Positions 21,680-34,108 of a DNA stretch of 64,000 nucleotides are shown one piece after another. The notes under the pieces are model-generated. The model did no database searches, had not been told where the DNA came from, and saw only the letters and a program-made list of their open reading frames with translations. A program made the position numbers and the translations under genes. The DNA comes from Strongylocentrotus droebachiensis (lineage: Eukaryota > Echinodermata > Echinoidea > Camarodonta > Strongylocentrotidae), in contig JAVYIG010002102.1 in NCBI GenBank assembly GCA_035222895.1, forward strand, positions 62,001-126,000, in the 5' to 3' direction. The number at the start of each line of letters is the position of its first letter. Positions within the stretch are counted from its first letter, which is position 1.

Positions 21680-22665
21680 ATGCCCACAGGTCTAGCACGG
21701 TCAGGGCAATCCAAAATACTTCGCTTGCCCTTGCCCATGGGGATTAAGGGTGTACAATTCAAGATATTCACGGGCAAGGAATTCCACAAAAAAAATGAAA
21801 TATACTCCATGAGTATAGAGGGCTATAGGAAATGCCCAAAAGGGTCAAATACAATCCGTAAGGCATTTTCTATAGCCCCAGCCGCGTACGCAGAGGGGGG
21901 GGGGGGGGGGGGGTTAACCCCCCTTCATTTTTATTATGTGTGTATTTTGGAGGAAAAGCCCCCTTCTTTTTTTTTAATAAAATAAAAAAATAAAAAATTT
22001 CCTCTTACCCCCCCCCCCCCCCCGCTTATTTAGCGGCTTGCTGAGGCGTTGCGAAATTTTTGGCCCAATTCAAATTGTTAACCCCCCCCCCCCCTTGAAA
22101 AAATCCTGCGTACGCGCCTGTATAGCCATTTAAACTTATGGAGTATATTTAAAAAAAATTGGAATCGCTTGCCCGTGAATAGCCTTGATTTAGACATCCT
22201 TAATACCCATGGGCCAGGACAAGCGAAGTATTTCTGGGTTGCCCGGATTGTACTTGACCCTTTTGGTTAGCTGCCTGCCCCGCTTAAGCCAAGAGGCATT
22301 TTCTATAGCTTTCTATACTCTTGGAGTACATTTCAGAAATTCTTGAATTACTTGCCCGTCAATAGCCTTGATGTAGACATCCTTAATCCCTATTTGCAAT
22401 GGGCAAGCGAACTATTTCTGGGTTTGCCCGGATATTACTTAACCCTTTGGGCTAGCTGCCTGCTCTGCTAAAGAAATGAGGCATTTCCTATAGCCCTCTA
22501 TACTCATGGAGTATATTTCATTATTTTTGGTAATTCCTTGCCCGTGAATAGTCATGAATTGCACACCCTTAATCCCCATGGGCCAGGGCAGGCGAAGTAT
22601 TTTTGGTTGCCCTGATTCGTGTTAGACCTGTGGGGCTAGCTGCCTGCCCCGCTAAAGTCGTCATG
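21680..22665. repeat. 185-bp repeats in inverted and direct orientation
   Basis: One unit in minus orientation (21680-21878) faces about three plus-orientation units (22121-22300, 22300-22490, 22490-22665). Shared words: CTTGCCCGTGAATAG, CATCCTTAAT-CCCATGGGC, GGCTAGCTGCCTGC and CTCATGGAGTATATTTC. A 242-bp CAG-tipped element sits at the turning point (21879-22120). Confidence 0.7.
21879..22120. mobile_element. hAT-like nonautonomous element, CAGGCGCGTACGCAGG ends
   Basis: 242 bp between near-identical 8-bp flanks TATAGCCC (21871-21878) and TATAGCCA (22121-22128). Ends CAGCCGCGTACGCAG and CTGCGTACGCGCCTG are inverted. The interior has long G and C runs and an AATAAGCGG / TTGCTGAGGCGTTGCG block shared with 26911-27232 and 41993-42113. 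The hAT label rests on the 8-bp duplication and CAGG-type ends. Confidence 0.65.
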
Positions 22666-23085
22666 ACTATTTGAATAACAGATATCGAATTTCTCGAATA
22701 TGAATATCGAATATCCATCCAACTTCACAATTTGAATATATATGTCGAATATCCAACAAACTTCGCAAGTTGAATGTAAATATGAATAGCGCTGTACATA
22801 AATACAGGCATAGTCTGCGTACATGCGAGCTAGCTATCTATACGTGGATCGAAAAGATAGCTAGCCGTGTGCATGTACGCGCTATCCGTTAATTTTTGCG
22901 TTAGGACACCCTCTGTTGTCCTCGTATTGTCAGTTTGTTTGCGCTTTTGCTCGTATATTTGTATTTGATAGTATAAATTTAGGTGCGGGCATATCGTTTT
23001 TATAGTAGACTTAATTTCAGTCGTTATCTACCTTTCTAAACTTTCGTTCTCTGGTTGTTTTTGTCTCCGAAGCTTTCTTCAATTC
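22666..23085. other. Unassigned intronic sequence
   Basis: Includes a short AATATCGAAT-rich stretch and an inverted pair near 22830-22880 (GAGCTAGCTATCTATACG / AAGATAGCTAGC). No gene recognised. Confidence 0.4.
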
Positions 23086-23089
23086 CGTG

Positions 23090-23560
23090 GTCGTCCTTAT
23101 TTCTGCAGTTATCTTTAATTCTCTGTGGTTATCTTTATTTATGCAGTTATCTTTAATTCTGTGGTTGTCTTTATTTCTGCAGTTTTCTTTAATTATGTGG
23201 TTTTGTCTTTATTTCTGCATTCATCTTTAATTCTGTGGTTGTCTTTATTTCTGTGGTTTTGTCTTTATTTCTGCATTTATCTTTAATTCTGTGGTTGTCT
23301 TTATTTCTGCAGTTATCTTTATGTCCGAAGTTTTCTTTATGATTCAGAGGTTGGCCTTATTTCTGCAGTTATCTTTAATTCTGTGGTTTTGTCTTTATTT
23401 CTGCATTTATCTTTAATTCTGTGGTTGTCTTTATTTCTGCAGTTATCATTACTCCTGAAGTTTTCTTTATTCCTGAGTTATATTTATTTCGAAAGTTGTT
23501 TTATTTTTGTAGTGTTTTTAAATTGTGAGGTTGTCTTTATTTTTTTATTATCTTCATGTC
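23090..23560. repeat. 36-40 bp minisatellite
   Basis: About ten diverged units of TTCTGTGGTTGTCTTTATTT followed by CTGCAGTTATCTTTAA. The Phe/Leu-rich frame across it is an artefact. Confidence 0.8.
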
Positions 23561-23817
23561 TATTTCTGAATCTTTTTTTATTTCTGTCATTGATTGTTTA
23601 TTTTCCTTTATTGATTTTGGCCCGTTTAGCGGCCCATAAATAGCTGCCTAAGTCGACAAGTTAAATAAGTCCAAATTTTTCACCATAGACTTACGAGGGT
23701 TAAATCTATGTATTAGTCGAATTTTGTAAGTCACTCATCGCACACCGATTTTGTTTACATAATACGCCATCGGTGGCCCTGTATTCCAGATTTGTTGGCG
23801 CGTGCTCCATCGTTCTT

Positions 23818-23912
23818 CTTTCTCTCTCTCTCTCTCTCTCTGTCTCTCGTTACCGCCTCTCTCTCTCTCTCCCTCCCTCTCTCTATCTCTCTCTCTCTCT
23901 CTCTCGCTCCGC
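23818..23912. repeat. CT-rich simple repeat
   Basis: TCTCTC runs on the plus strand. Confidence 0.95.
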
Positions 23913-23929
23913 CCCACCCTCGACCCGGC

Positions 23930-24200
23930 CCCCCACTCAGTGTTATTTAGGGTACGCATATGCGTGTTCCAACCGACCCCCCCCGACTTTTCAGCAAAAG
24001 TCCGGTGTGTAAAGTCAATACGGCTCGACCTTTTTCTTTTGTATACGAGCCTTTTTCAGCACCCCCCCCCCCCCTTTTCAGCAAAAGTCCGGTGTGTAAA
24101 GGTCAATACGGGTCGACCTTTTTCCTTTGTTACGAAAAGGACATTTTGGCAACACGCATGCGGTCATTTCGAAACCTGAGTGGGGGGGGGGGGGGGGGGC
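23930..24200 (+). mobile_element. Short element with CCCACTCAG ends, copy 1
   Basis: Bounded by CCCCCACTCAG and CTGAGTGGGGG in inverted orientation. Contains AGGGTACGCATATGCGTGTT, AAGTCCGGTGTGTAAAG (twice) and GGACATTTTGGCAACACGCATG. A minus-strand relative lies at 39182-39385. No coding potential. Confidence 0.5.
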
Positions 24201-24757
24201 GGGACCCCCGATAACCTCTCTTTAATGCAGACTTCTGGTGAATGCTGGCACTTTTGCGATCGTAATAGTCAGGTCAAGATAGAGTTTGAATCCCCAAAAT
24301 TGCAACAAAAGGTTTTTTTAACGGTTTCTAGTAGTATTAGACCTCAGGATAGCCGCCGATACTTAAAAACGGCACACTTATTATCCATCCTAGAGACATA
24401 ATTTTGGTGTCTATCTCATGGTTTCGGGGTCAGAGAATCCATTGAGACAAGTAAGAATGGTTTTTGATGGTCTAGGAAACCCCCAAATCCAAGACGGCGT
24501 CAAAAATAGCCGCCATAACATAAAAATGACCATAACTCACTTATACTCTTTTCACACTGGCTTTGCTTAACCCCCGTACTTTGCTTAGCCCCGTACTATC
24601 CTTAACCCCGGACTAAGTTTCTTGGCTTTTCACACACGCTGTTTTTATTCCCGTACTAGCGCCTATTCCGAAATAAGAAAATTCACGATGTTCTCACTGC
24701 AATTCGGTTGCCCCGGACTAGTATAGCTCTATATCGTGAATATTTATTAGGGCATTA
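24201..24757. other. Unassigned intronic sequence
   Basis: Includes a stretch near 24570-24660 where variants of CCCCGTACT / CCCCGGACTA repeat several times. No gene recognised. Confidence 0.4.
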
Positions 24758-24765
24758 TCTGCAGC

Positions 24766-25200
24766 CAGTGGCGGATCCAGGGGGGGGGGGGCCCGGGGGG
24801 CCCGGCCCACCCCCCCCCCCCCTTGAGAAAAAAATCATGTAAAATCACGCGATTTTTACGTTTTTTGGGGGTTGGGCCCCCCCCCCCCCCTGGCGCTCAA
24901 GGGGGGGGGGGGTGCAAATTAAAAATTTTAGAGGACCAAAAAAAAAAAAAAATGTGCTCACTACCCCCCCCCCCCCCCCCCCCCCCCCCCCCACTGAGCG
25001 ACTTTTCGGCTGGCTGAGTCGTTGCGATTTTTTTTGGGACTTCAAAAAAAAAAAAAAAAGTGTCCGCTTACCCCCCCCCCCCCCCCCCCCCCCCCCCCCA
25101 CTGAGCGACTTTTCGGCCGGCGCGATTTTCAAATTTTCGGGAGCAAACAAAAAATAAAGTTGGCCCCCCCCCCCCCTAAGAAATCCTGGATCCGCGCCTG
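24766..25200. mobile_element. hAT-like nonautonomous element, CAGGCGCGGATCCAGG ends
   Basis: 435 bp flanked by a perfect 8-bp duplication TCTGCAGC (24758-24765 and 25201-25208). Ends CAGTGGCGGATCCAGG and CCTGGATCCGCGCCTG are inverted. The inside is dominated by runs of 10-30 G or C and CACTGAGCGACTTTTCGGC twice. All Pro/Gly-rich frames here are artefacts of the runs. Confidence 0.75.
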
Positions 25201-25208
25201 TCTGCAGC

Positions 25209-25842
25209 TGCGCTTCATAACGTTGAACAATAAGCGCGCTTCACATGACCTTTCGCACCGGTAGTGCTTTACAGGAAATGCATATTAATGAATACGTCGT
25301 CTCTGATTGGACAGTGGGCTCCCTACTTCGCATTTAGCCAGCTGCGATACGCTCCATTGCGTATTTCGGACTATTTTACGTTTCTGTTCTCATTCAATTG
25401 ATTGGCACCGCAATTGCGGAGTTTAATAGCAGGAGTTAGCACCACAATTGCACATTGATTGTTTATTTTTCTTTATTGATTTTGGCCCTTTTAGCCGCCC
25501 TTAGCTATTCCACATTGTGCGAGGTTGACTGTAATTATAAATGGTTTGTACCCCGGGGCGGCCGAGCGACTTCCAAAGTGGGGGGGGGGGGGGGCCGGGG
25601 CACCTAAAAAGAGAAATCTGAAAGCGAAAATAAACATTTTTGTTTACATTGTGTATACCCCTACATAATTGTGATTACATTTTGAGGGATGATTTCAATA
25701 TTTGTTTTTCTTTATACATATCATTAAAGATATTGCTTAAGCATCGTAATTTGCAGTTTGGTGTTTTCGTCTGAATATTTATTTGCAAGCGAGCGAAGAG
25801 AGCAAGGACAAATTTTAAGAGGTCTTTTTTTGTGAGGTCTCA
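25209..25842. other. Intronic repeat-derived sequence
   Basis: 25545-25840 resembles 27478-27900: CAAAGTGGGGGG run, GGGGCACCTA, AAAGCGAAAAT, ATACCCCTACA, and GCGAGCGAAG-type words. It abuts the LINE fragment. The left part shows nothing recognisable. Confidence 0.5.
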
Positions 25843-26910
25843 GTGCGAAAAATTACATATGAGTCAGAAAAGAATGACAAAGCACTTACTCAAGCAAAGA
25901 AGGAGTACTACTCACTTCGGCTGAAGGATTGTGGACAGTTTTTCCAAAGGGTGAACCGTTTGGTATACGCAGAAACATCGCAGTGTCTTCCAAGTGACAG
26001 CTATCCTGAAGTTAACCTGGCTGATCGATTCTGTTCACTCTTTGCTGAGAAATCTGAAAATATTATCAAGTCGCTTGATAATGCTTCCAGCAGTGACCTC
26101 ACTCATATTTCCCATGTAGAAACGGACCAAAGATTCAATGAGTTTGACTGTGTTCTTCAAAGTTGCAGGTCTGATTACCAGATCACGTTCTACCACATGC
26201 GGCTTAGACCCTATGTCCACTGATCTTGTAAAGAAGTGTGTAAATGAACTAAGTCCAGTGATTACTCGCATTGCAAATATGTCTCTATACGTAATGGTTG
26301 TTTTCCAGATGTACTGAAACTTGCGAACATTTATCCACTGATAAAGGCTAGCAAACTGGATTCAGAGGACCTACGAAGTTACAGACCTATTGCTCACATC
26401 CACTTCCTGGGGAAAACCATTGGGCGACTGGTGAACTTGCAGATTCAAGACCATCTGGTAGAAAATGACATGTATGCAAGTATGCAATCCGCATATAGGC
26501 CCTATCACAGTTGCGAGTCTGCTGTTCTCCGAGTTGTTAATGATATACGGCTGGCCCTTGACAGCAGGGGCGGATCCAGCCGGCGTCGAGGGGGGGGGGG
26601 GGGGGGGGCCCAATTTGTGAGAAAATATAGAGCGCCGCGTTCCGCGATTGCGCGGACAGGGGGAGTCTGAGGGGGATGTGTCCCCCTGAAAAGCTGAAGA
26701 AAATCGAATTTGTAAACTCAATTTGTGCGATTCGGTGTATACTTTTTGCCAGGATATCATTTAAAATCTGTGACTTTTTCCAGCATAAATTTATGATAGG
26801 AGGAAAAGACTGTAAACACAAGAAGTGGTCTATGTGTGCAGTCCGCAAAGTACCCCGTTGTGACAAAAAGTCTTTAGGACACTGGTATTCATGGCACCGG
26901 TACCTCTAGG

Positions 26911-27232
26911 CAGGCGCGTACGCAGGGGGGGGGGGGGGGGGGTGGGGTGGTTGGGGGATAACCCCCCCCTTTAGTTATTTTGTATGTGTGTATTTTTTTT
27001 TAAATGTCCTCTTACCACCCCCCCCCCCCCCCCCCCCTCGCCGCTTATTCAGCGGCCGGCTGAGTCGTTGCGATTTTTTGGGACCAAAAAAAAAAAAGTG
27101 TCCTCTTACCACCCCCCCCCCCCCCCGCTTATTCAGCGGCTGGCTGAGTCGTTGTGAAATTTAAATTTTTGGCCCGATTTCAAAATGTTAAACCCCCCCC
27201 CCCCCCTTGAAAAAATCCTGCGTACGCCACTG
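26911..27232. mobile_element. hAT-like nonautonomous element, CAGGCGCGTACGCAGG ends (nested)
   Basis: 322 bp between CCTCTAGG (26903-26910) and CCTCTAGA (27233-27240), 7 of 8 matching. Ends CAGGCGCGTACGCAGG and CCTGCGTACGCCACTG. Same interior as 21879-22120: CTTATTCAGCGG-CGGCTGAGTCGTTG blocks between G/C runs. Confidence 0.7.
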
Positions 27233-28039
27233 CCTCTAGATGTAAGTGTTTGATATTGATATATGTATCTTTTATCCTTTTTTATTTCATTTCTAAACAA
27301 GATCTCCAATTGCAACAATGTTGACAACCACATATTGACACGGTACAGATTCCTAATACCTCGGGTATCACTTGGTTGTCAAAACCAGTCAGCACAAGAC
27401 TAGTGCAGCAGTTGTGATGGGCAGACAGCAATAACTTGATTCGGGCTGCAGCTTTAAATACCTCACATCAAGCCCCGGTGAACGTTTTTCAAAGTGGGGG
27501 GGGGGGGGGGGCTAAAGTATTTATGAACAGGTATAGCGTAGCGTAAATTGGCGTAGGGTCCAGGGGGCGGCGCCCCTGGTAGCTCGGATGTTTGAGTAGG
27601 CCAGGGGCAAATGAGGTCATTCAAAGGGTGTGGGGGCATCAACAATAAAGGGCACTTTCCGGGAGAAAGGGGCACCTACTAAGGGAAACCTCAAAGCGAA
27701 AATTTACAGTTTTTTTAGACATTGGTATATACCCCTACAATGTGATTACAGGGAGGATTTCAATGTCTGTTTCTCTCTTAACATGGTCCATACTGTTCAA
27801 GCATCACACATTTACTTTGTAGTTGGTTTGTAATGGTAAGAATAATTTTTGCGAGCGAGTGAAGCGAACGAGCAAAAAATTTGGATTTGTGAGGTCGCAG
27901 TGAAAAAAATCCTGATGGGGTTTTAAGCACAATCTAATCATGAAAGACTGAAAAGATCTTTAATATGAACCATAATTATATCAACTTTAAATACGAGCGA
28001 GCGTAGTGAGCCACACTTGGGTGAAATTAAAGAAAAGTT

Positions 28040-28395
28040 CCTCTTAATCCCTTTAAATTAGGAGCACTTTTTATGGGGAAAGGAAAAGGGGGCACATATC
28101 CAAAAGGAAAAATGACACTTATTTGAAATGAAAAAGAGCACATGTCAAAGTAATAAGGGGAATTACCAGAGGTGAAAATTGGGCACTCCTCATACTTAAT
28201 AAGGGGCACTCACCAGAGATGAAAATAGGCACTTATGACAACGGAAAAGGTGCAATTTTCAGAAGAAAAATGGCACTAATCAGAGATGAAAAGGGGCACT
28301 TATTACAGAGTTAAGGGGGCACCTCTCAAATTGTAATAAGGGCATGCACTCATCGGAGATGAAAAGGGGCACGTATAAGAAAGAACCAAATCTCA
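28040..28395. repeat. GGGGCACTTAT-type degenerate minisatellite
   Basis: About ten units of roughly 30-38 bp built on AAAGGGGCACTTAT and CAGAGATGAAAA with much variation. Same array as at 39030-40160. Confidence 0.7.
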
Positions 28396-30732
28396 CGCAC
28401 ACATTATGCAAAAGAGGTGAGTAATTACGTCCTGTAGGACACAACACAAATCACAGGTTGGTTCACGATGCCTCCGTGTTTTTACTTTTCGCATTTGCTA
28501 TTTTTTCGTGCTTTTTTCCTTAATTACGTTTGCTAAGTCGCGCTTTTATGTAGATAAAATATGTGGTCTCGCATTTTGCAGGAAAAAAAAAAGTTTTTTT
28601 CTGGGGCCTTGCCCTTGGTTGGTTTCTTTCTATTTCTCTTTAAAATACTTTTTCAAATAAGAGGGGGGGGGGGCTCGAGCCCCGCCATACCGCGGACCCT
28701 GTACACTGTGTAACAGCATGATGATTTGACGGATGGACCTAAAGTTAACCGAGTCCTGAAATACTTTTGAACGTTGTAACTTGTACGCTCTAGTGTAGAG
28801 AGATCATCGGCAGTTTGTTTCTATCATAATATATAGGCCTAAAACACGAATTAGGGCTAGTTTTGACCTGAAAACAACCCAAAGCTCGGCGCATGTCCAG
28901 CTGAACCGCGGGAGCTTGGCCTATATACGGATAGGTGAGGGCCCTGGGTCCACTCCTAACTCGTGTTTTAGCCCTTCTTTCTTCCATTTTCCTTCCCTTT
29001 CCTTTCCTTTTCTTTCCTTTCCTTTCCTTTTTTTTCGGGAAGGGGGGGGGGGGGCGGGGGGGGGGGGGGGCCCGTCGGGCCCCCCCCCCCGTGGATCCGC
29101 GCCTGCTTGACAGAGGACATGAAGCTGTGTTACTACTTTTGGATTATTCGTCGGCATTCGACACCATCCATCATGAAACATTGATCTCCCGTCTACAAAG
29201 GCGCTATGGAATCTGCAACAATGCTTTGAAGTGGTTTCAATCATACTTCCAGAACAGGAGACACTCTGTTACCATTGGGGTATCACAGTCGCGTACTTAC
29301 TACACGTGTTATGGGGTACCTCAGGGTTCTGTTATCGGACCTTTAGCCTTTAGTCTTCATGCTGCTCCTCTTCAGGACGTCAACGTCATAAACTGTATGA
29401 TGTATGCGGATGACAATCAGATGTATATAACTACAAGTGTGTGTGAACGATATCATCAATTGGTCTAATAAAAATGATCTTAAACTCAATAGTAAGAAAA
29501 CTGAGGTTCTGCATTATTTTCACCAGCAAATTTAGGAATAGTAACCAGATGGATGGCATAGAAATAGACAATACCATTATCAAATGTGTCGATGCCGCTA
29601 GGGATCTTGGCGTGCAGCTAGACAAAAATCTTACAATGAAAGCTCAAGTCAATAATGTATGTAAAACCAGTTCGTTTGCTCTGCACAAAATTGGAAAAAT
29701 CCGCCAATTCCTAACCAAAGAAGCTACTAAGCAGCTGGTTCATGCCCTGGTTATATCTCGCATAGATTTTTGCAATAGTTTACTATATTCTCTTCCGGAT
29801 GTTCACACCAATAAATTACAAAGAATCCAAAACTCAGCAGCCAGACTAATCACTAGAACTAAACGTAGATAACATATAACACCCATACTTAAACAACTGC
29901 TTTGGCTGCCAGTTAAGTCCCGTATTAATTATAAGATCCTTTTACTGACATATCAATGCCTAAACGGTACAGCCCCGTCTTACCTCCAAGATCTCATTCT
30001 ACAATATACCCCTACAAGAAAATTAAGATCAAATAGTTAATCCATCCTGGTAGCTCCAAGCACTCAAACAAAATATTATGGCACTCGCTCTTTCAAAAAT
30101 TCTTCGGCCGAATTGTGGAACAGCTTGCCTGATATTTTCAAACAGGCAAGCACATTGAAGACCTATCTTTTTGTAAATTGTTAATTTTGTTCCAGCTGTT
30201 TAGTGACTTCTTTGGGTTTTTTTTCTCTTTGCCTCTTAGAGGTGTTTATTCAATATTCAAACAGTGACATAATTTTGCTTACAATTTAGAAAATCAATGG
30301 AACATCAATAATACACAAATTATTTATTCAAATATAACTAAGCAAATTCGCAGGAAATTTCATATTTTGTACTTTAAATGTTCGTTTATTTATATTCTGT
30401 TAGTCATTTCTCTCTTAAATAAGTAGATCAAACTCAAATCTCTATTATCATACCCATACTTATTACAAAAAAATAATCATTTTATAAATCGACCAAAAAG
30501 CAATCGTCATTATCAAATCGATTTCGGTTTGCGAATTCATTTTGAGTAATAAAACAATATCTATCTCTATTCTAAGATTGAAAGCACGTAAAACTAAATC
30601 CTTTAAATATTCAAAGAAGGTTTCATTTGCCTTACATGAAATGAAAGCATGAAGCAAATCTTCAGTCTTTTTGCATTTTAAACAAAGGTCATCGTATGAG
30701 AGACCCCACTTGAACAGAATTTTACGAACTGG

Positions 30733-33700
30733 TCACATATTATATAAAAGCTTGAAATTAAATTCACGTAGACGAAAATCTCTAATCCCAATCAAATTCC
30801 TATGAAAAACAGAGGACCATTTAACGTCCTTCTGCAAGACAATTTCCCAATACAAACAACATTTATTTATTTTAATTTGTTCAAAACTTATCATATTATA
30901 CCACTGTTTACTACTCAAAAGACTAACAGGCTTAACTGATTTTCCAAATACAAAGTGGGGGATAGAGAAATTATGGTCTTTAAAAACCAAAGGTACCCTA
31001 TGCTTATCATTTATCCAAATTTTTGGAATTGATTTTTGTAGCTTTGTATAGTCAAAAATCAAAAATTGTTTACTTCTTCTAGTTTTAAGGCTGATAAATA
31101 ATTCATTTACTGAAACAAAAGTACAATTTTTAAAGATATCATTTAAGTACATAATACCACTTTTATACCAGTCTTCATAAAATAACATTTTCTTTTCAAA
31201 AAACAATATCTTGATTATACGATAAAATATTTTCATCGACATGTTTCTGTGTCTGACATTCAGCTGATGTGCATTTTCTTATGAGGTACCATGCATGTAA
31301 TATTTCTATGTAAAAATGTGGGACATTTCTAGGTTTTAAGAGATTTAAAGTATAATCAGTATAATTGCAATTCAGCAGTAGATGCATCCCTCCCAAACAG
31401 TCAAACCAATGTTTACACATATCTTTCCAATTTCCTGTTGTATTATCTAAAAACATCCAGCCTAAAACTAAATATTTGCCTTTTAACATCAATCATTCGT
31501 ATTCCTCCTTCACAATAATCCTTAGTAACAATACATCGTTTTACCTTTTCAATTTTACTTTTCCAAAGAAATTTAAATATCAGGCTATTAAGTTTTATCA
31601 AAAAAGTAGACGGTATTGTATCAACAATCATTAAATGTATAACTTGGGTAATTGCAAGTGATTTAATAATAGTCAGTCTTCCAAACAAAGTCAGGTTTCT
31701 TTTTATCCAGTTATCTAGCAGTTTTTGCATTTTTTCTAATTTATTTTCCCAATCTATCTTTAAAGCACACTGCAGATCAGGTGCGATATGATGTCCTAAG
31801 TATTTTACTGGCTCATCTGTCCAATGTAAGCCAAAACAAGATAACGACCATCGTTGACAGGCTGTTCCAATCCAAATCAATACAGTCTTTTATCTATTTA
31901 ACTTCGGTCCTGCAACTTTGCCAAAAACCTCTAATTCGATTAAAATATTTTCAAAAGAATTTATATCAGATACATAAAATAAGGTGTCATCTGCATATTG
32001 CAGCAATTTCAGATCAATACCTTTATCATCAATATCTAGACCTTTGATTTCCTTATTTTCTCTCACTTTATTTGCCATTAATTCTGCGGCCATTACAAAC
32101 AATAAGGCCGAGAGGGGACACCCTTGGCGTATTCCTCTCAGAACACTAAAAGTTTCAGATAACCAACCATTTACAATTACAGAACTTGAAATATTTGTGT
32201 ATAAAATTGTTACCCACTTCTGGAAAACAGGCCCAAAATTAAATTTACTCAGACATTTTTTGATAAAAGTTACATCAATTACATCAAAGGCTTTAGAAAA
32301 ATCTACCATCATAAGAGCACCGTTTTTACCGTTCCTTGTCATGTATTCGATAATATCTTTTGTGAGTCTTACATTGCAAGCCGCCAGACGACCTCTTATG
32401 TAACCCGACTGGTTTTCGTGAATAATTTTACCAATTACTTTTTGAAAACGTTTTGCAAGCACTGTTGCAATTATTTTATAATCACTATTCAGCACTGTGA
32501 TCGGTCTCCAATTCTTCAGCTCTCGGTGATCCCCTTTCTTGTATATCAAAGTAATTATTCCTTTCCTTTGAGTATCCGACATTTTCTCATTAGCATAACA
32601 CTCGTTAAGAGCGGCAACTAAAATATCACAGATCTCATTCCAGAACACCTGATAGAATTCCGCGGTTATTCCGTCAAAGCCTGGAGTTATGTTTTTCTTC
32701 ATTGCGAATACAGCTTGTTTACATTCTCTGTGTGTTAATAAACCTTCACATATTTTATTTTCATCGTCGGAGAGAGATGAAATATTTTGAGAAAAAATAT
32801 AATCTTCTGCATGTTTAACATCAATATCTTCTTTAGTATACAAGTTACTATAAAAATCAACGGTTTCTTTCAATATTTCGTCTTGTTTTTCAATAATTCT
32901 TTTCCCGTTTCCTGTCTTTAGCTGATTTATGTTTTTTCTGCTAGCATTTCTCTTTTCTAAGCTAAGAAAATATTTAGTACTTCTTTCGCCCTCTTCCATC
33001 CATCTTGCCTTAGCTCTGATACCAGCTCCTTTGGATTCTACTTTATATATATTTTCCAGCTCTTCTTTTATGACCCTATATTCGTTTTCATTATCATTAT
33101 TTCCACTTTGGTTATCAATACATTTTTGTAATACATTAAGCTTCATTTCCAACAACCCTTTTCTATTTTTTTGATCTGCAACTTTATGTTTACAATATTT
33201 TTGTGTAAATTCACGTATCTTTATTTTCAAAAGTTCCCATTTCTGTAGGGGGCTCATATTTTGAGAATTCACTGAACTAATAACATCACAAATATTGTTA
33301 TGATAACAGTCATCAGACAAAACACGACTGTTCAGCTTCCAGTATTAAACCTGGACCCTTTTGAACAGTTTTTGTTTTGATTTTTAAAGAAATTGCGTTG
33401 TGATCAGCTCTTATTGATGGTCTGATATCTGTGTTTACAACTCTCACAAAAAACTTTTACCGACCAGCCAATAATCTAATCATGAAGCAAGTTTTAGATA
33501 TTTATTTCTCCAGGTAAACTGAATGGTATTAACATTCATTTTCCTCCAGATATCACACAATTCGTATTTCTTTAGCAATCTACTAAAATTTAGCGGTTTC
33601 TTGTAATAGGAACGGTTTGTTCCCTGAACATGTGTAGTGTCTTTCTTGACATTCAGTACACAATTCCAGTCTCCTGCCATTACTAATTTAGATTTTTCAT

Positions 33701-34108
33701 ACTTTTCACTAGAATTTGATACGAAATTATTCAGATTTCTAAAAAACGTTCTCTTTGCTGTTTCTTAGTTGGTGCATATACGTTTACCATTGTCAATAAA
33801 AAGGTTCCCATTTTAACTTTTAGTAACAACTTTCTTCCATCATCACTCTGCTCTATACTAGTGACATCTATGTCTAGGTGTTCATCAAAAAGTATAGCAA
33901 CTCCTTTGGAGTGATTTGTGCCGTGTGAAAAATAACACGGCCCACGCCACTCACTTTTCACAATATTTTCAATGTCGGCTGTCCAATAAGTTTCTTGTAC
34001 AAAGAATATGTGTCCCTTTTGATGTCTAAACCATCTGAAAATTTGACTTCGTTTTTCCTTATTTCGAAGACCACGAACGGTTAAACTTAAAAAATGACAA
34101 TTCGACAT
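30733..34108 (-). pseudogene. Tx1-like LINE ORF2: endonuclease, RT, C-terminal domain
   Basis: Starts at the ATG at 34108 (MSNCHFLSLTVRGLRNKEKR). Endonuclease: FFVQETYW, GVAILFDEHL, VNVYAPT (34108-33731), then GDWNCVLN and a downstream part (33680-33480). A long linker and the RT occupy 33320-31890, with ARWMEEGERSTKYFLSLEKR, PGFDGITAEFYQVFWNE, NWRPITVLNSDYKIIATVLA, DFSKAFDVID, GIRQGCPLSALLFV and LLQYADDTLF. The C-terminal part (31880-30733) shows YLGHHIAPD, NLTLFGRLTIIKSLAI and a GGIRMIDVKR block. Frame changes near 33700, 33400, 31885 and 31450-31200 break the protein. The RT catalytic YADD is intact. About 1,125 codons, as expected for the family. Confidence 0.8.

Larger units (their letters stand above)
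26565..29105. mobile_element. CAGG-tipped hAT-like element inserted in LINE RT
   Basis: 2.54 kb flanked by a perfect 8-bp duplication CTTGACAG (26557-26564 and 29106-29113). Ends CAGGGGCGGATCCAG and GTGGATCCGCGCCTG are inverted. Removing the insert and one duplication rejoins the LINE reading frame exactly, between LALD and RGHEAV. The interior is composite: a smaller CAGG element (26911-27232), a 27478-27900 block shared with 25545-25840, a GGGGCACTTAT minisatellite (28040-28390) and a CTTTCC tract next to long G runs at the right end. No transposase seen. Confidence 0.75.
25843..30190 (+). pseudogene. CR1/L2-like LINE fragment, RT region, interrupted
   Basis: 5'-truncated plus-strand LINE. 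Read across the insertion 26565-29105 it has an N-terminal RT linker (25843-26200), SYRPIAHIHFLGKTIGR (26377-26428), MQSAYRPYHSCESAVLRV (26482-26538), LLLLDYSSAFDTIHHE (29128-29178), YGVPQGSVIGPLAFSL (29309-29358), MMYADDNQMYI (29396-29430) and a C-terminal part with LVHALVISRIDFCNSLLY (29739-29793) and QLLWLPVKSRINYKILLLT (29895-29951). It ends with AELWNSLPDIFKQ near 30150. Stops and frameshifts (near 26210, 29465, 29520, 29870, 30035) make it non-functional. The catalytic YADD is intact. The endonuclease and ORF1 are missing. Confidence 0.75.

Noticed and set aside
24823-25264. Pro/Gly-rich proteins in several frames
   Set aside because: They are translations of runs of G or C.
31984-32403. 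Plus-strand 139-residue frame
   Set aside because: Antisense shadow of the Tx1-like RT.
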